NCBI RefSeq assembly: GCF_014284175.1
Contig: NZ_JACOGA010000024.1
Coordinates: 1-61,995 of the forward strand
Length of the DNA: 61,995 nt
Source: Affinundibacterium flavidum
GTDB taxonomy: Bacteria > Pseudomonadota > Gammaproteobacteria > Burkholderiales > Burkholderiaceae_D
Direction of reading: 5' to 3'
The notes under the pieces: model-generated
Database searches by the model: none
What the model was told of the DNA's origin: nothing
What the model saw: the letters and a program-made list of their open reading frames with translations, nothing else
Position numbers and translations under genes: made by a program
Shown here: in pieces, positions 20,001 through 26,431 of the stretch
Layout of the letters: every line of letters begins with the position of its first letter
How positions within the stretch are numbered: the stretch's first letter is position 1

Positions 20001-20442
20001 AATTGCGCTGCCATCTAAAGCCGTGCAAAAACAAAATTCTGTGTTGAAAGATAAAGTGAACAGCAAAAAGCCAAGTAACGCAGAAGGCATGATGCAAATG
20101 AACGGCTTAAAATTCCGTAAAGGCTTAGGTGTGGTGGATGCCAGCGACATTTCGTATCGTCTGCAAGGTCACTGGCAAACTTTCCGTGCCGACGTCGGTA
20201 TCGATGATGCCTGTCGTCAAAATGGCGGCTTGCAATTTCAAGTGTATGGTGATGGTCGTCTCTTGTTTGATAGCGGCTTAATCGTCGCACCCGCGGTCGT
20301 TAAACCTGAATTGGATATTCGCGGTGTCGAAGTCTTACGCTTGACGACGACCGGCGTGAAGAAGAAAACCAGTGCAGCAGTTTGCGCCAATTGGGCGAAT
20401 GCGACGGTGATAGGGTTTCGTGGGGATAAAGTAGGGCAATAA
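17035..20442 (+). CDS. Secreted GH31 family glycosidase with carbohydrate-binding domains
   Basis: About 1135 residues from the ATG at 17035, which I prefer to the GTG at 16981 because it puts a signal peptide (ending near NTYAA) at the N-terminus. The barrel carries ARILPRWAYEYGDADCY-type GH31 features. Asp about 380 (KLDVAWTG) is the likely nucleophile and Asp about 430 (WTGDQSGSWDYIRW) the likely acid/base. A distal beta domain includes YEDDGETR. An F5/8-type C domain (about 800-940, HPLENAFDGKPGTWF) and a C-terminal NPCBM-like domain (about 1015-1135) suggest binding to polysaccharide. GH31 members include alpha-glucosidases and alpha-xylosidases; I cannot choose. It is a single gene, and an IS110 element follows its stop. 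Confidence 0.85.
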   Translation: MSVSTSLANFSFTRRLMQAAISAAFAASVALPANTYAAAVGNLRQIETPANASSVKILTDKGHLLEISLLRPDMFRVWAGSDGKLIGAGDKAAPIVLKKDVTKVDYQLTDKGDYQLLQTAKMALRIYKKPLRLALYKADNKTLLWQEMQSLDIAEKSSFQTLSTTAEEVFFGGGQQNGSYAFKGKSLEVSYSGGWEENDRPSPAPFYMSNKGYGVLRNTWSNGSYDFRANDFITTSHNEKRFDAYYFVGDNIKDVLNAYTELTGRAKILPRWAYEYGDADCYNDGDNIKKPGTVPKGWSDGPTGKTPDVVLSVAAKYREHDMPGGWILPNDGYGCGYTDLEGVVAGLKKYGFRTGLWTENGVDKIKWEVGTAGTRAQKLDVAWTGAGYQFALDANQAAAQGILDNSNSRPFLWTVMGWAGMQRYAVTWTGDQSGSWDYIRWHIPTIIGSGLSGQAYATGDVDGIFGGSPETFTRDLQWKAFTPVLMGMSGWSQNSRKHPWAFDEPYRSINRDYLKLKMRLMPYMYTLAQEAEQTGAPLVRGLMWDHPQDPNANNEAYKYQFFLGKDLLVAPVYRSQAASKGWRKGIYLPQGQWIDYADGRVLEVGAQGKVIDYQVSLDRLPVFVRAGAILPMYPSALYDGQVAKDVLTWDIYPHGESTYTLYEDDGETRQYQQGEQSTQTLRVTAPLGTAGDITLQLDGVQGQYQGMEKTRVQEFQIHTRVKPQQVFLQGQNLSEAKSRAEFDAAGATATWFYDATQKYGVVTVKTAKLDIRQALQVRLVIAANASLAVTADYPAAPASGDVVATDTLIVLNRPAEEPGHPLENAFDGKPGTWFRTLRDQSQKTGAHEFTLALGERRMIKGFEIAPRNDKHWEAGQVKDFEIYLADSNGEWGKPVFTGRLKKQEGKQRVEFAAKAGRLFRFRILSTHDQDEGGNAQDPMVLTSNDAANAPRAYNAFTPLAVPPITISEFALLEQQTPDLPPSQLSLSDQIALPSKAVQKQNSVLKDKVNSKKPSNAEGMMQMNGLKFRKGLGVVDASDISYRLQGHWQTFRADVGIDDACRQNGGLQFQVYGDGRLLFDSGLIVAPAVVKPELDIRGVEVLRLTTTGVKKKTSAAVCANWANATVIGFRGDKVGQ

Positions 20443-20452
20443 TTTATACATA

Positions 20453-20466
20453 GGACTTACGCAAAC
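20453..20466. repeat. Left remnant of palindromic repeat interrupted by IS110
   Basis: AGGACTTACGCAAA is identical to the arm of the palindrome at 29392-29494. It lies 10 bases after the GH31 stop and next to the IS110 element. The matching opposite arm is at 21802-21826. Confidence 0.5.
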
Positions 20467-20527
20467 ATAGCTTGATATCGTACAGACCTAAAGAGGCAAT
20501 GGGATTAAGTAGATACTGTTATCCGAG

Positions 20528-21493
20528 TCAAGCAGAATGCAAGCTTGCATCGAAAGGCTTGCCGGATTTTAGTACGCCAAATGCGACATGAATGAGTTTT
20601 CTCATCATTGCCCCAATGATGACCATGGGCGGTTTTCCCGATGCCGTAAGGCGCTGGCGGAAAGCCGTTCCCCATGTGGTTCGATATAAAGCAACCATGG
20701 CAGGCATGTAGAGTGCTTTGCGAATAAAAGTATGGCCTACTTTCGACATGCGAGTCTTACCCCGAACACTACTGCCAGATTCATGATGACGCGGGTCAAG
20801 TCCTGCAAATGCAATTGCTTTCTTCACTGAGGTAAATCGCTCTGTATCAGCATAGTACGAAAGCAAAATAGCGATAGTACGCTCCCCTAAGCCAGGTATG
20901 CTATCCAATAGCTTTTGCTTGTCTTTTAAGTCTGGATCGTGATGTGTATGGTCATTGATTGAACGAATCAGTGCTTTGATTTCTTTATCTAGCCAGTCAA
21001 TATGATCAGTAATTCCTTGGCGAATCGCTTCACGTGCTACATCGAGTCGATTTAATTCTTGCGTGCGCATGTTCTGCAAGGCATCTAAGCGCAGAACCAA
21101 AGCACGTAAGGTTTGTTCCGCTATGGAGGGGGCGATCCACAGCTCTGGACGCCGCTCAAAACCGAATTCTGCGATCAGCTGTGCATCGACTTTATCTGTC
21201 TTTGTTCGCACTAAGCGTGAAGCACCGAAAGCCTTAATCTGTGCTGGATTGATGACACTGACGGGAAACTTTTGTTCTGCAAAATAGTGCGCAACAGCTT
21301 CCCAATAAATGCCTGTCGCTTCCATGCAAACATGCGCAATAGCGGCACCTTGTTTGTCGAGCCAGATACGTAACTCCTTGAATCCTTGCTGGTTATTTTG
21401 AATCACTTTATGGCGAAATTTTCCAGTTGTGAGGCGTAAAGTACAATCTAATTTAGCCTTCGCAACATCAATTCCTAAGTAAAACTCCTGCAT
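20528..21493 (-). CDS. IS110 family transposase (DEDD recombinase)
   Basis: About 321 residues from the ATG at 21493, preceded by AGAGGA. An upstream extension to 21592 is unlikely because IS110 transposases begin with this YLGIDVAKAKLD block, which carries the first Asp of the RuvC-like DEDD domain. KTDKVDAQLIAEF is the C-terminal DEDD-type motif, and the Tnp_IS116/IS110/IS902 domain follows (SIPGLGERTIAILLSYYAD, AIAFAGLDPRHHESG) with its conserved catalytic-region Ser in ESGSSVRGKTR. The gene looks intact, so the element may be active. It lies between the GH31 gene and what may be that gene's terminator. Confidence 0.93.
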   Translation of the reverse strand: MQEFYLGIDVAKAKLDCTLRLTTGKFRHKVIQNNQQGFKELRIWLDKQGAAIAHVCMEATGIYWEAVAHYFAEQKFPVSVINPAQIKAFGASRLVRTKTDKVDAQLIAEFGFERRPELWIAPSIAEQTLRALVLRLDALQNMRTQELNRLDVAREAIRQGITDHIDWLDKEIKALIRSINDHTHHDPDLKDKQKLLDSIPGLGERTIAILLSYYADTERFTSVKKAIAFAGLDPRHHESGSSVRGKTRMSKVGHTFIRKALYMPAMVALYRTTWGTAFRQRLTASGKPPMVIIGAMMRKLIHVAFGVLKSGKPFDASLHSA

Positions 21494-21577
21494 ACAAATC
21501 CTCTGATAATCTACCTTGTGAATACGGGCTGCCAGCAAGCTGGGCCAAAGATACTGTCCGATTTTTAGACGAGGGGT

Positions 21578-21644
21578 GAGCAACTGGTGCAAAATCTACG
21601 TCACTGGTTTTGAACCAAAGGGCGGGTACGGCATCCAGTTGCTC
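21578..21644 (-). ncRNA. Candidate IS110 bridge RNA segment
   Basis: GAGCAACTGG (21578-21587) and CCAGTTGCTC (21635-21644) are perfect complements. Between them lies an internal hairpin, TGGTT-TTG-AACCA. The structure sits upstream of the transposase, where IS110-group elements are known to encode their bridge RNA. Target- and donor-pairing loops cannot be assigned without comparing other copies. Confidence 0.4.
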
Positions 21645-21751
21645 GTTTCTGATATGCCTATCAAAAACTGTTAAAACATCGAGTCAATCAAAATATCGAC
21701 TCTTCATTCATAATACAAGGGTGTGCCTTGCGCACCGAATTTGCGCTCAAT

Positions 21752-21784
21752 GTTTGTGTGGTGCGCACGGCGCACCACACAAAC
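21752..21784. repeat. Perfect 15-bp hairpin
   Basis: GTTTGTGTGGTGCGC and its exact reverse complement flank the loop ACG. A smaller GGTGTGC/GCGCACC hairpin lies just upstream at 21719-21736. There is no T-run. It could be part of the non-coding end of the IS110 element or a dispersed palindrome. Confidence 0.6.
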
Positions 21785-21848
21785 TATGCAAAGAAACTTT
21801 AGCTATCGTCTGTTTTACTTAAGGCCAAATACAGTCGTTCGCTACGAT

Positions 21849-21890
21849 AAATGCCGCTCAGTTCGCAATGAAACTGCGCGGCATTTTTCT
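21849..21890 (+). terminator. Intrinsic terminator, possibly of the GH31 gene
   Basis: AATGCCGC pairs with GCGGCATT, extended inward by CAGTT/AACTG, and is followed by TTTTCTTT on the plus strand. The only plus-strand gene upstream is the GH31 gene, whose stop is about 1.4 kb away with the IS110 element in between, so the terminator was probably separated from its gene by the insertion. It also lies 8 bases from the 3-prime end of the opposing hydrolase gene. Confidence 0.6.
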
Positions 21891-21897
21891 TTGTAGA

Positions 21898-23505
21898 TTA
21901 TGGATTGTTAACTTTGCTGATACTGACAAATTGCACTTTAGGATCAGGTTCGGGCGTCAATGTGAATGCGATGAGCAAGCTGCCATTTTCACCTTTGATT
22001 TCAAAATTTCCACGCAATTGATTTTCCGCGCGGATCGCACCTACGCTCAACACTTTGCCTATACTGTCGAAATGTTTTTTACTTTCTGCGATGCGGTCTT
22101 CACGTGAATAATCGAGGAAAAAATTGTCGGCGGCAATACTATTGCCCAAAGTCAGATCCCAGTGTTGAATTAATTCGGCGACTTGCTGCTGACGTTTAAG
22201 TAATATCGCTGGTGCTTGTACACTACGTGCTGGCAGCTTGGCTTTTTCTATCAGCATGGCGAGGGCTTTTCCAGTCAAACCATAGACCGGACCATAACGC
22301 AAATTACTAAAAGCGATCACAGCAACACCATGATCGGGTGCGAAGAAAAATTGACTTCCATAGCCAGGTAAGCCACCACCGTGACCAACCACCAAAACAT
22401 TATTGCTATCGCGCACAGTGCGCAATCCATACGCATAAAAACTAAAGCGCGGATTGGGGCGAGTGCTATCGATAAAGGTCGCCTGTGGTTGAAATGAGGC
22501 AAAGATTTGGGCTTGCTGCATTTCACGTACGCTGGCGCGTTTCACTGGGCCACGGTCGATTTCATTACGTGCTGGCCATGCAGCGAGATGAAATGCGGTA
22601 TAGCGTGCAAAATCATCCATCGTTGTAATCAAGCCGCCCATTGCTGCGGCATCACCATCATGCAGAATGGGTTCCGCTTCCCATTGTTCATTGCGCCAGC
22701 GATAGCCAAGCGCCAATTTTTCTGGTGCAGCTTTGCTGTATTCCCAGATTGTGTCTTTCATCCCTAAAGGGAGCAGAATGTTTTTAGTGATGTAGTCTTG
22801 AAAGCGCATCTTAGATACTTTTGAGATGACTTTGCCTAATAAAACATAGCCAAGATTGCTGTACTCGTAAGTCCCTCCCGGTACATTCGAGAAAGACAAG
22901 CCGTGCGCAACAAAGCGCTCTAGACTGCGATTGTCGAGTGCCATTTGGCGGTCGCCCCAGGGATTGTCTTCTGGCAAGCCGGTCGTCATCGTCATGAGAT
23001 TTTTCAAGCTCAAGGGCGGTGAATCATTCGTCGGCAAGGCGAGCGTGCGTAACTCAGGTAAATACTTGCTAACAGGATCATCCAGTTTTAATGCGCCTTG
23101 ATCGCGTAACTGCATGATCGCCATGGTGGCGAAACTCTTGGTCATGGAGGCGATTCTAAATTGGGTGCTACTGGTCACCGGTGTTTTTGAAGCCAGATTC
23201 GCCAAGCCCAGCGATTGCGTATGGATTAGCTTGCCATCCATCACGATGCCGTAACTTAATCCGGGCAGATGTTCGGCATTTGCTAGCTCTGCATATAATT
23301 TATCGATTTCGGGAATCAGTGCAGCGACCCGTTGTTGGCGTTCTTGATCACTGAACTGTGCGGCAGCGTAATTGTGTGGATACGCCGGCTTAGCGCTAGT
23401 CTGAGCGAAGGCGCTGGATGTACAGAGCGCGCTCATGAGTAGTGCCGTGGGCGCGAGTATAGAAATGACGTTGGATGCAAAGTTGAAGGATTTGCTGCTA
23501 GCCAT
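21898..23505 (-). CDS. Exported class C beta-lactamase-like serine hydrolase
   Basis: 535 residues from the ATG at 23505, with GGAGAG upstream and a signal peptide ending near SSAFAQ; an in-frame start at 23547 lacks these. The beta-lactamase/PBP fold has its three motifs: SMTK (nucleophile Ser120, Lys123), YSN (215-217), and HGGGLPGYGS late in the domain. About 150 further C-terminal residues form an extra domain of the kind seen in EstB/PBP-like family VIII hydrolases. Such enzymes act in the periplasm as esterases or D-amino-peptidases more often than as resistance lactamases. It follows the C70-like protease gene by 180 bases on the same strand. Confidence 0.85.
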   Translation of the reverse strand: MASSKSFNFASNVISILAPTALLMSALCTSSAFAQTSAKPAYPHNYAAAQFSDQERQQRVAALIPEIDKLYAELANAEHLPGLSYGIVMDGKLIHTQSLGLANLASKTPVTSSTQFRIASMTKSFATMAIMQLRDQGALKLDDPVSKYLPELRTLALPTNDSPPLSLKNLMTMTTGLPEDNPWGDRQMALDNRSLERFVAHGLSFSNVPGGTYEYSNLGYVLLGKVISKVSKMRFQDYITKNILLPLGMKDTIWEYSKAAPEKLALGYRWRNEQWEAEPILHDGDAAAMGGLITTMDDFARYTAFHLAAWPARNEIDRGPVKRASVREMQQAQIFASFQPQATFIDSTRPNPRFSFYAYGLRTVRDSNNVLVVGHGGGLPGYGSQFFFAPDHGVAVIAFSNLRYGPVYGLTGKALAMLIEKAKLPARSVQAPAILLKRQQQVAELIQHWDLTLGNSIAADNFFLDYSREDRIAESKKHFDSIGKVLSVGAIRAENQLRGNFEIKGENGSLLIAFTLTPEPDPKVQFVSISKVNNP

Positions 23506-23685
23506 GAAAACTCTCCGGTTGAATGCAATGTGTATGCATGTTAGCACCAGAGCTTTTCAATACTGGAGAATTATTGTGTTCTTACGACAAATTTCTGTCT
23601 GTGTTGAAGTTGTGGTCAGCGCATAAGACTTCGTAAAAAGTAAGCCAGATAAGCAGGGGTCGCGAATCTGGCTTTCAGAAAAATC

Positions 23686-24243
23686 TTAGTTGGTTACTGC
23701 TGTGTTATACCAGTAGCGATCAGAGGCAGAAACTGTGCTGGCGTAAGTGCGTGAATATGCACCGTTACCTGGCCATGGATCGTTGATGTACAGGTAGTTG
23801 CCGCTATAGCCTTTGACTACGACGAAGTGACCACCGCCGCCTGTCCATTGCCACAAAATGACGTAAGGACGATTTGCATTAATGCGGGAAGTGGAATTGG
23901 ATTGTGAGAGCACACCGACTACAGAAGAGCTAACGCCCCAGCCATTCAAAATGTACGATATTGAATTCGTAGAGTTGGGTTGATTGGCATTGCTATTCCA
24001 GTTGAATGTGGAATTGCCGCAAGCGTAGTTGATACCTTTAGCGTAATTCACTTCAGCGCATTGTGACGGTGTTTTACCAAAGAAATTTAACACCATTTGG
24101 CTACTACCGGCCCAGCACCATTGACTATGCTCTTGCACCTTCAATGGCACGTTCAAATTATAAGTTTGGGCGGCTGCAAAACCGCTCAATGTGAGTGCGC
24201 CGATGGCAGTCAGCGTTTTAATACTACGAATCATTTTTTTCAT
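23686..24243 (-). CDS. Exported papain-like cysteine protease (C70/AvrRpt2-like)
   Basis: 185 residues: a signal peptide (to about residue 25, GFAAAQ) and then a compact papain-like domain. Cys43 in EHSQWCWAGSSQMVLNFF, His139 in GGGGHFVVVKGY and Asp155 in YINDPWPG form a plausible catalytic triad. QWCWA with a later GGHFVVV is the signature of the peptidase C70 family, named for the Pseudomonas effector AvrRpt2. Four further cysteines may form disulfides. It is second in a unit behind an exported protein of unknown function, and the two genes have visibly related leaders. Whether the target is environmental, self or competitor protein is unknown. Confidence 0.8.
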   Translation of the reverse strand: MKKMIRSIKTLTAIGALTLSGFAAAQTYNLNVPLKVQEHSQWCWAGSSQMVLNFFGKTPSQCAEVNYAKGINYACGNSTFNWNSNANQPNSTNSISYILNGWGVSSSVVGVLSQSNSTSRINANRPYVILWQWTGGGGHFVVVKGYSGNYLYINDPWPGNGAYSRTYASTVSASDRYWYNTAVTN

Positions 24244-24309
24244 TGTCTTGTCTCCGAGACGGATTAATTGTTAATGTTGCGTTAGTGTTGTGATGACGAG
24301 CTAGGGCGC

Positions 24310-25038
24310 TTATTTGCCAAAGCGGTCAAGGTGACCACGCACGGCTTCTTGCAACGCTGGTAGCACGTCAGAGCCAGTAGCTAGCGGAGTATCAGCACCA
24401 ACGGCAGCGCTCATGCGCAAAGTTTGACGCGCAGCGATCAGCGGGGCATAACGAGATTTGCCTTCGATGTCTTTCACTTCTAAGAAGTCAGATGTCGCTT
24501 GATAAATACGGACGAAGCGGAAAGCGTTTTTGCCTGCATGGTTTTGGCTAGAAGCTTGCACATCTTGCGCCAGTTTGGCACCGCCAACACCATTCACTTG
24601 CCACTTGCCGTTCACTTTTTCCAGTTCTAGCAAGGCGACTGGATGTTTGTCGACCAAGACAACAAAATTCCATACACCAGTTCCCATCAACATTTGATCA
24701 AATGGACGGCCACCTGCCATCAAAGTTTGTGGGTGTGCAGAATAAACTTCGAAACCCAAACCTAGTTCGGCATTTTTGAGTTCAGAAATATCATTGACTT
24801 CAATCGGGAATCCATGTGGCAACGAACCAGCTTTTAAGTCTACAGTCAGGTCATTGATCACTGCACGTAAGCCGCTAGTGGCTGCGCTACGCAGACCAGC
24901 AGGCTCTTTTGCTGCGGATGCTTTGGCAACGGCATTGGCGTCAAATTGAACGCGACCGCCAGTAATGTTTTGTGCAAGGGCAGGGATAGCAGTCAGCATG
25001 GCGATGCTTACAGCTAAGGTTTTCAAGGGGTATTTCAT
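24310..25038 (-). CDS. Exported protein of unknown function, partner of the C70-like protease
   Basis: From the ATG at 25038 (AAGGA upstream) the product has 242 residues with a signal peptide ending near IPALAQ. I recognise no family. The mature part has an FDANAVAKASAAKEPAG segment, a VWNFVVLVDKHPVALLELEKVNGKWQVNGVGG beta-rich region, and no cysteine. An in-frame ATG at 25086 has GGGAG at the same 8-base spacing as the protease start, so initiation there is possible. The protease gene follows 66 bases later. A chaperone, prodomain-like inhibitor or co-secreted factor for the protease is a reasonable guess from context only. Confidence 0.7.
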   Translation of the reverse strand: MKYPLKTLAVSIAMLTAIPALAQNITGGRVQFDANAVAKASAAKEPAGLRSAATSGLRAVINDLTVDLKAGSLPHGFPIEVNDISELKNAELGLGFEVYSAHPQTLMAGGRPFDQMLMGTGVWNFVVLVDKHPVALLELEKVNGKWQVNGVGGAKLAQDVQASSQNHAGKNAFRFVRIYQATSDFLEVKDIEGKSRYAPLIAARQTLRMSAAVGADTPLATGSDVLPALQEAVRGHLDRFGK

Positions 25039-25545
25039 AGATTTTTTTCCTTGTGTCAATTGATGTGAATGGTCAAATTTTGGCATTTGTTTGTCTCCCT
25101 CAAATGCTTTTTTTGCCGAGATACGGTTGTTAATATTGCGTACACCGTGAGTCAATTAAATGCGGTTTTTGCGATCAATACAGCTGACTTCTATGAAAAA
25201 GAACTATGCAGATTTATATGAAATGTGACATAAAGATTGCGCAGGCCTAGCGCTTGTCTGGTGTGCTTTACTGAAAATCAAAAGAAGATCCTCAAAAAAA
25301 GCTTGAGTACCAAATAAAAATCATGATTGGTGATGAATAGGTAAAGCTCTATTTACTATAAGTTTGTGCTTGATTTGCCACAGTTTTGTCGTAAAAAAAT
25401 GGGCTTGTGACTGTAGTAGTGGAAGTGTAAATCTAGGAAGAGCGACTTAGTACTTTTGCGTGGGGAATGTTTTTTGAAGTCCGAGCCAGATCAGGCTCAG
25501 ACTTCACTATTGCGGAAAAGTTTTGCGGAGCTTTGAACGAGATGA
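25039..25545. other. Intergenic region upstream of the protease unit, with a hairpin
   Basis: The region is AT-rich and holds the promoter of the exported protein/protease unit on the minus strand. Near its right end GAAGTC-C-GAGCC and GGCTC-A-GACTTC (25476-25505) form a hairpin 40 bases past the udh stop. This is a likely udh transcript end, although it lacks a clear T-run in that direction. I see no gene here. Confidence 0.5.
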
Positions 25546-26355
25546 TTATTTGTATTGCGGCGTGGTCAGTAAGAAACCGCCGCCTTGAAAGATGGTAGTG
25601 ACATCGTCTTTTTCTGGATAGTCAGCGCTGTCGGGAAATTTGTGCGCAAACTGACTAGAGCTGTCCTTGGCCTGATAGCCAAGATGACTCGCCAGACGGT
25701 TGTCCCACCAGCTAGCTGGATTGTCCGAAACACCGAATGCGATGGTGTGACCAACGCGTGGCGTGAACAGGCAGCAACGCAACATTTCCACCAGATCGTC
25801 ATAGCTGAAATAGGTGACCATCATGCGCTTGTTGATAGGTTCAGGGAACGATGAGCCTATGCGCAGACACACGGTTTCTATCCCAAAACGATCGTAGTAA
25901 AAGCGTGACAAATCTTCGCCAAAACATTTACTGATGCCATACATGCCGTCCGGACGACGTGGACTGTCGGCATCGATGTAGTCAGTGGTTTTGTAGTAAC
26001 CAACTGTGTGATTCGAGCTAGCAAATACCACCCGTTTGACACCAGCTTTATGTACGGCCTCGTAGATGTTATAGGTGCCCTGAATATTCGCCAGCATGAT
26101 GGCTTCGAAATTGTTTTCGGTAGAGATACCGCCAAAATGCAATACCGCATCCACACCGTCCATCAATGCATGAACCGCCGCTTTGTCGGCCAGATCGCAT
26201 AGCACGACTTCTTCGCCTTCGTTTGCGGGACCCATGTCGCTGATATCGCTGAGCCGCACGATATTCGCCCACGGCTTAATCCGTTCGCGTAAGATTTTTC
26301 CAAGGCCACCAGCAGCGCCGGTGAGCAAGATGCGGTTGAATGGTTTGCTAGTCAT
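25546..26355 (-). CDS. udh: Uronate dehydrogenase
   Basis: A 269-residue short-chain/extended dehydrogenase. NAD-binding loop TGAAGGLG (12-19); catalytic Tyr139 and Lys143 in MYGISK; FASSNHTVGYY and ICLRIGSSFPEP-like blocks are those of bacterial uronate dehydrogenases (EC 1.1.1.203). The enzyme oxidises D-galacturonate or D-glucuronate with NAD to the aldarolactone, the first step of the oxidative uronate pathway. It follows garD by 76 bases on the same strand, and all remaining pathway steps are in the window. Cytosolic. Length matches the family (about 265-275). Confidence 0.9.
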   Translation of the reverse strand: MTSKPFNRILLTGAAGGLGKILRERIKPWANIVRLSDISDMGPANEGEEVVLCDLADKAAVHALMDGVDAVLHFGGISTENNFEAIMLANIQGTYNIYEAVHKAGVKRVVFASSNHTVGYYKTTDYIDADSPRRPDGMYGISKCFGEDLSRFYYDRFGIETVCLRIGSSFPEPINKRMMVTYFSYDDLVEMLRCCLFTPRVGHTIAFGVSDNPASWWDNRLASHLGYQAKDSSSQFAHKFPDSADYPEKDDVTTIFQGGGFLLTTPQYK

Positions 26356-26431
26356 GATAAGTATCGCTCGATAAAAGAATTAAAGAATGAAAGAAATTTT
26401 AGTCGGCAAAAATGAATCGCCAATCCGCGAA

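Larger units (their letters stand above)
20467..21801 (-). mobile_element. IS110 family insertion sequence (ends approximate)
   Basis: The element contains one DEDD-type recombinase gene and about 300 bp of non-coding DNA upstream of it, the usual layout of the IS110 group. No terminal inverted repeats are apparent, as expected for the family. I set the ends from the flanking palindrome arms, 20453-20466 and 21802-21826, which resemble the two arms of an intact repeat elsewhere in the window. The true ends could differ by tens of bases. Confidence 0.7.

Noticed and set aside
20528..21592. Longer transposase starting at 21592
   Set aside because: The extra 33 residues precede the conserved LGIDVAK start, and the ATG at 21493 has a good ribosome-binding site.
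21898..23505. Antibiotic-resistance beta-lactamase
   Set aside because: The catalytic motifs fit the wide family of class C-like esterases and peptidases, with an extra C-terminal domain and no resistance context.
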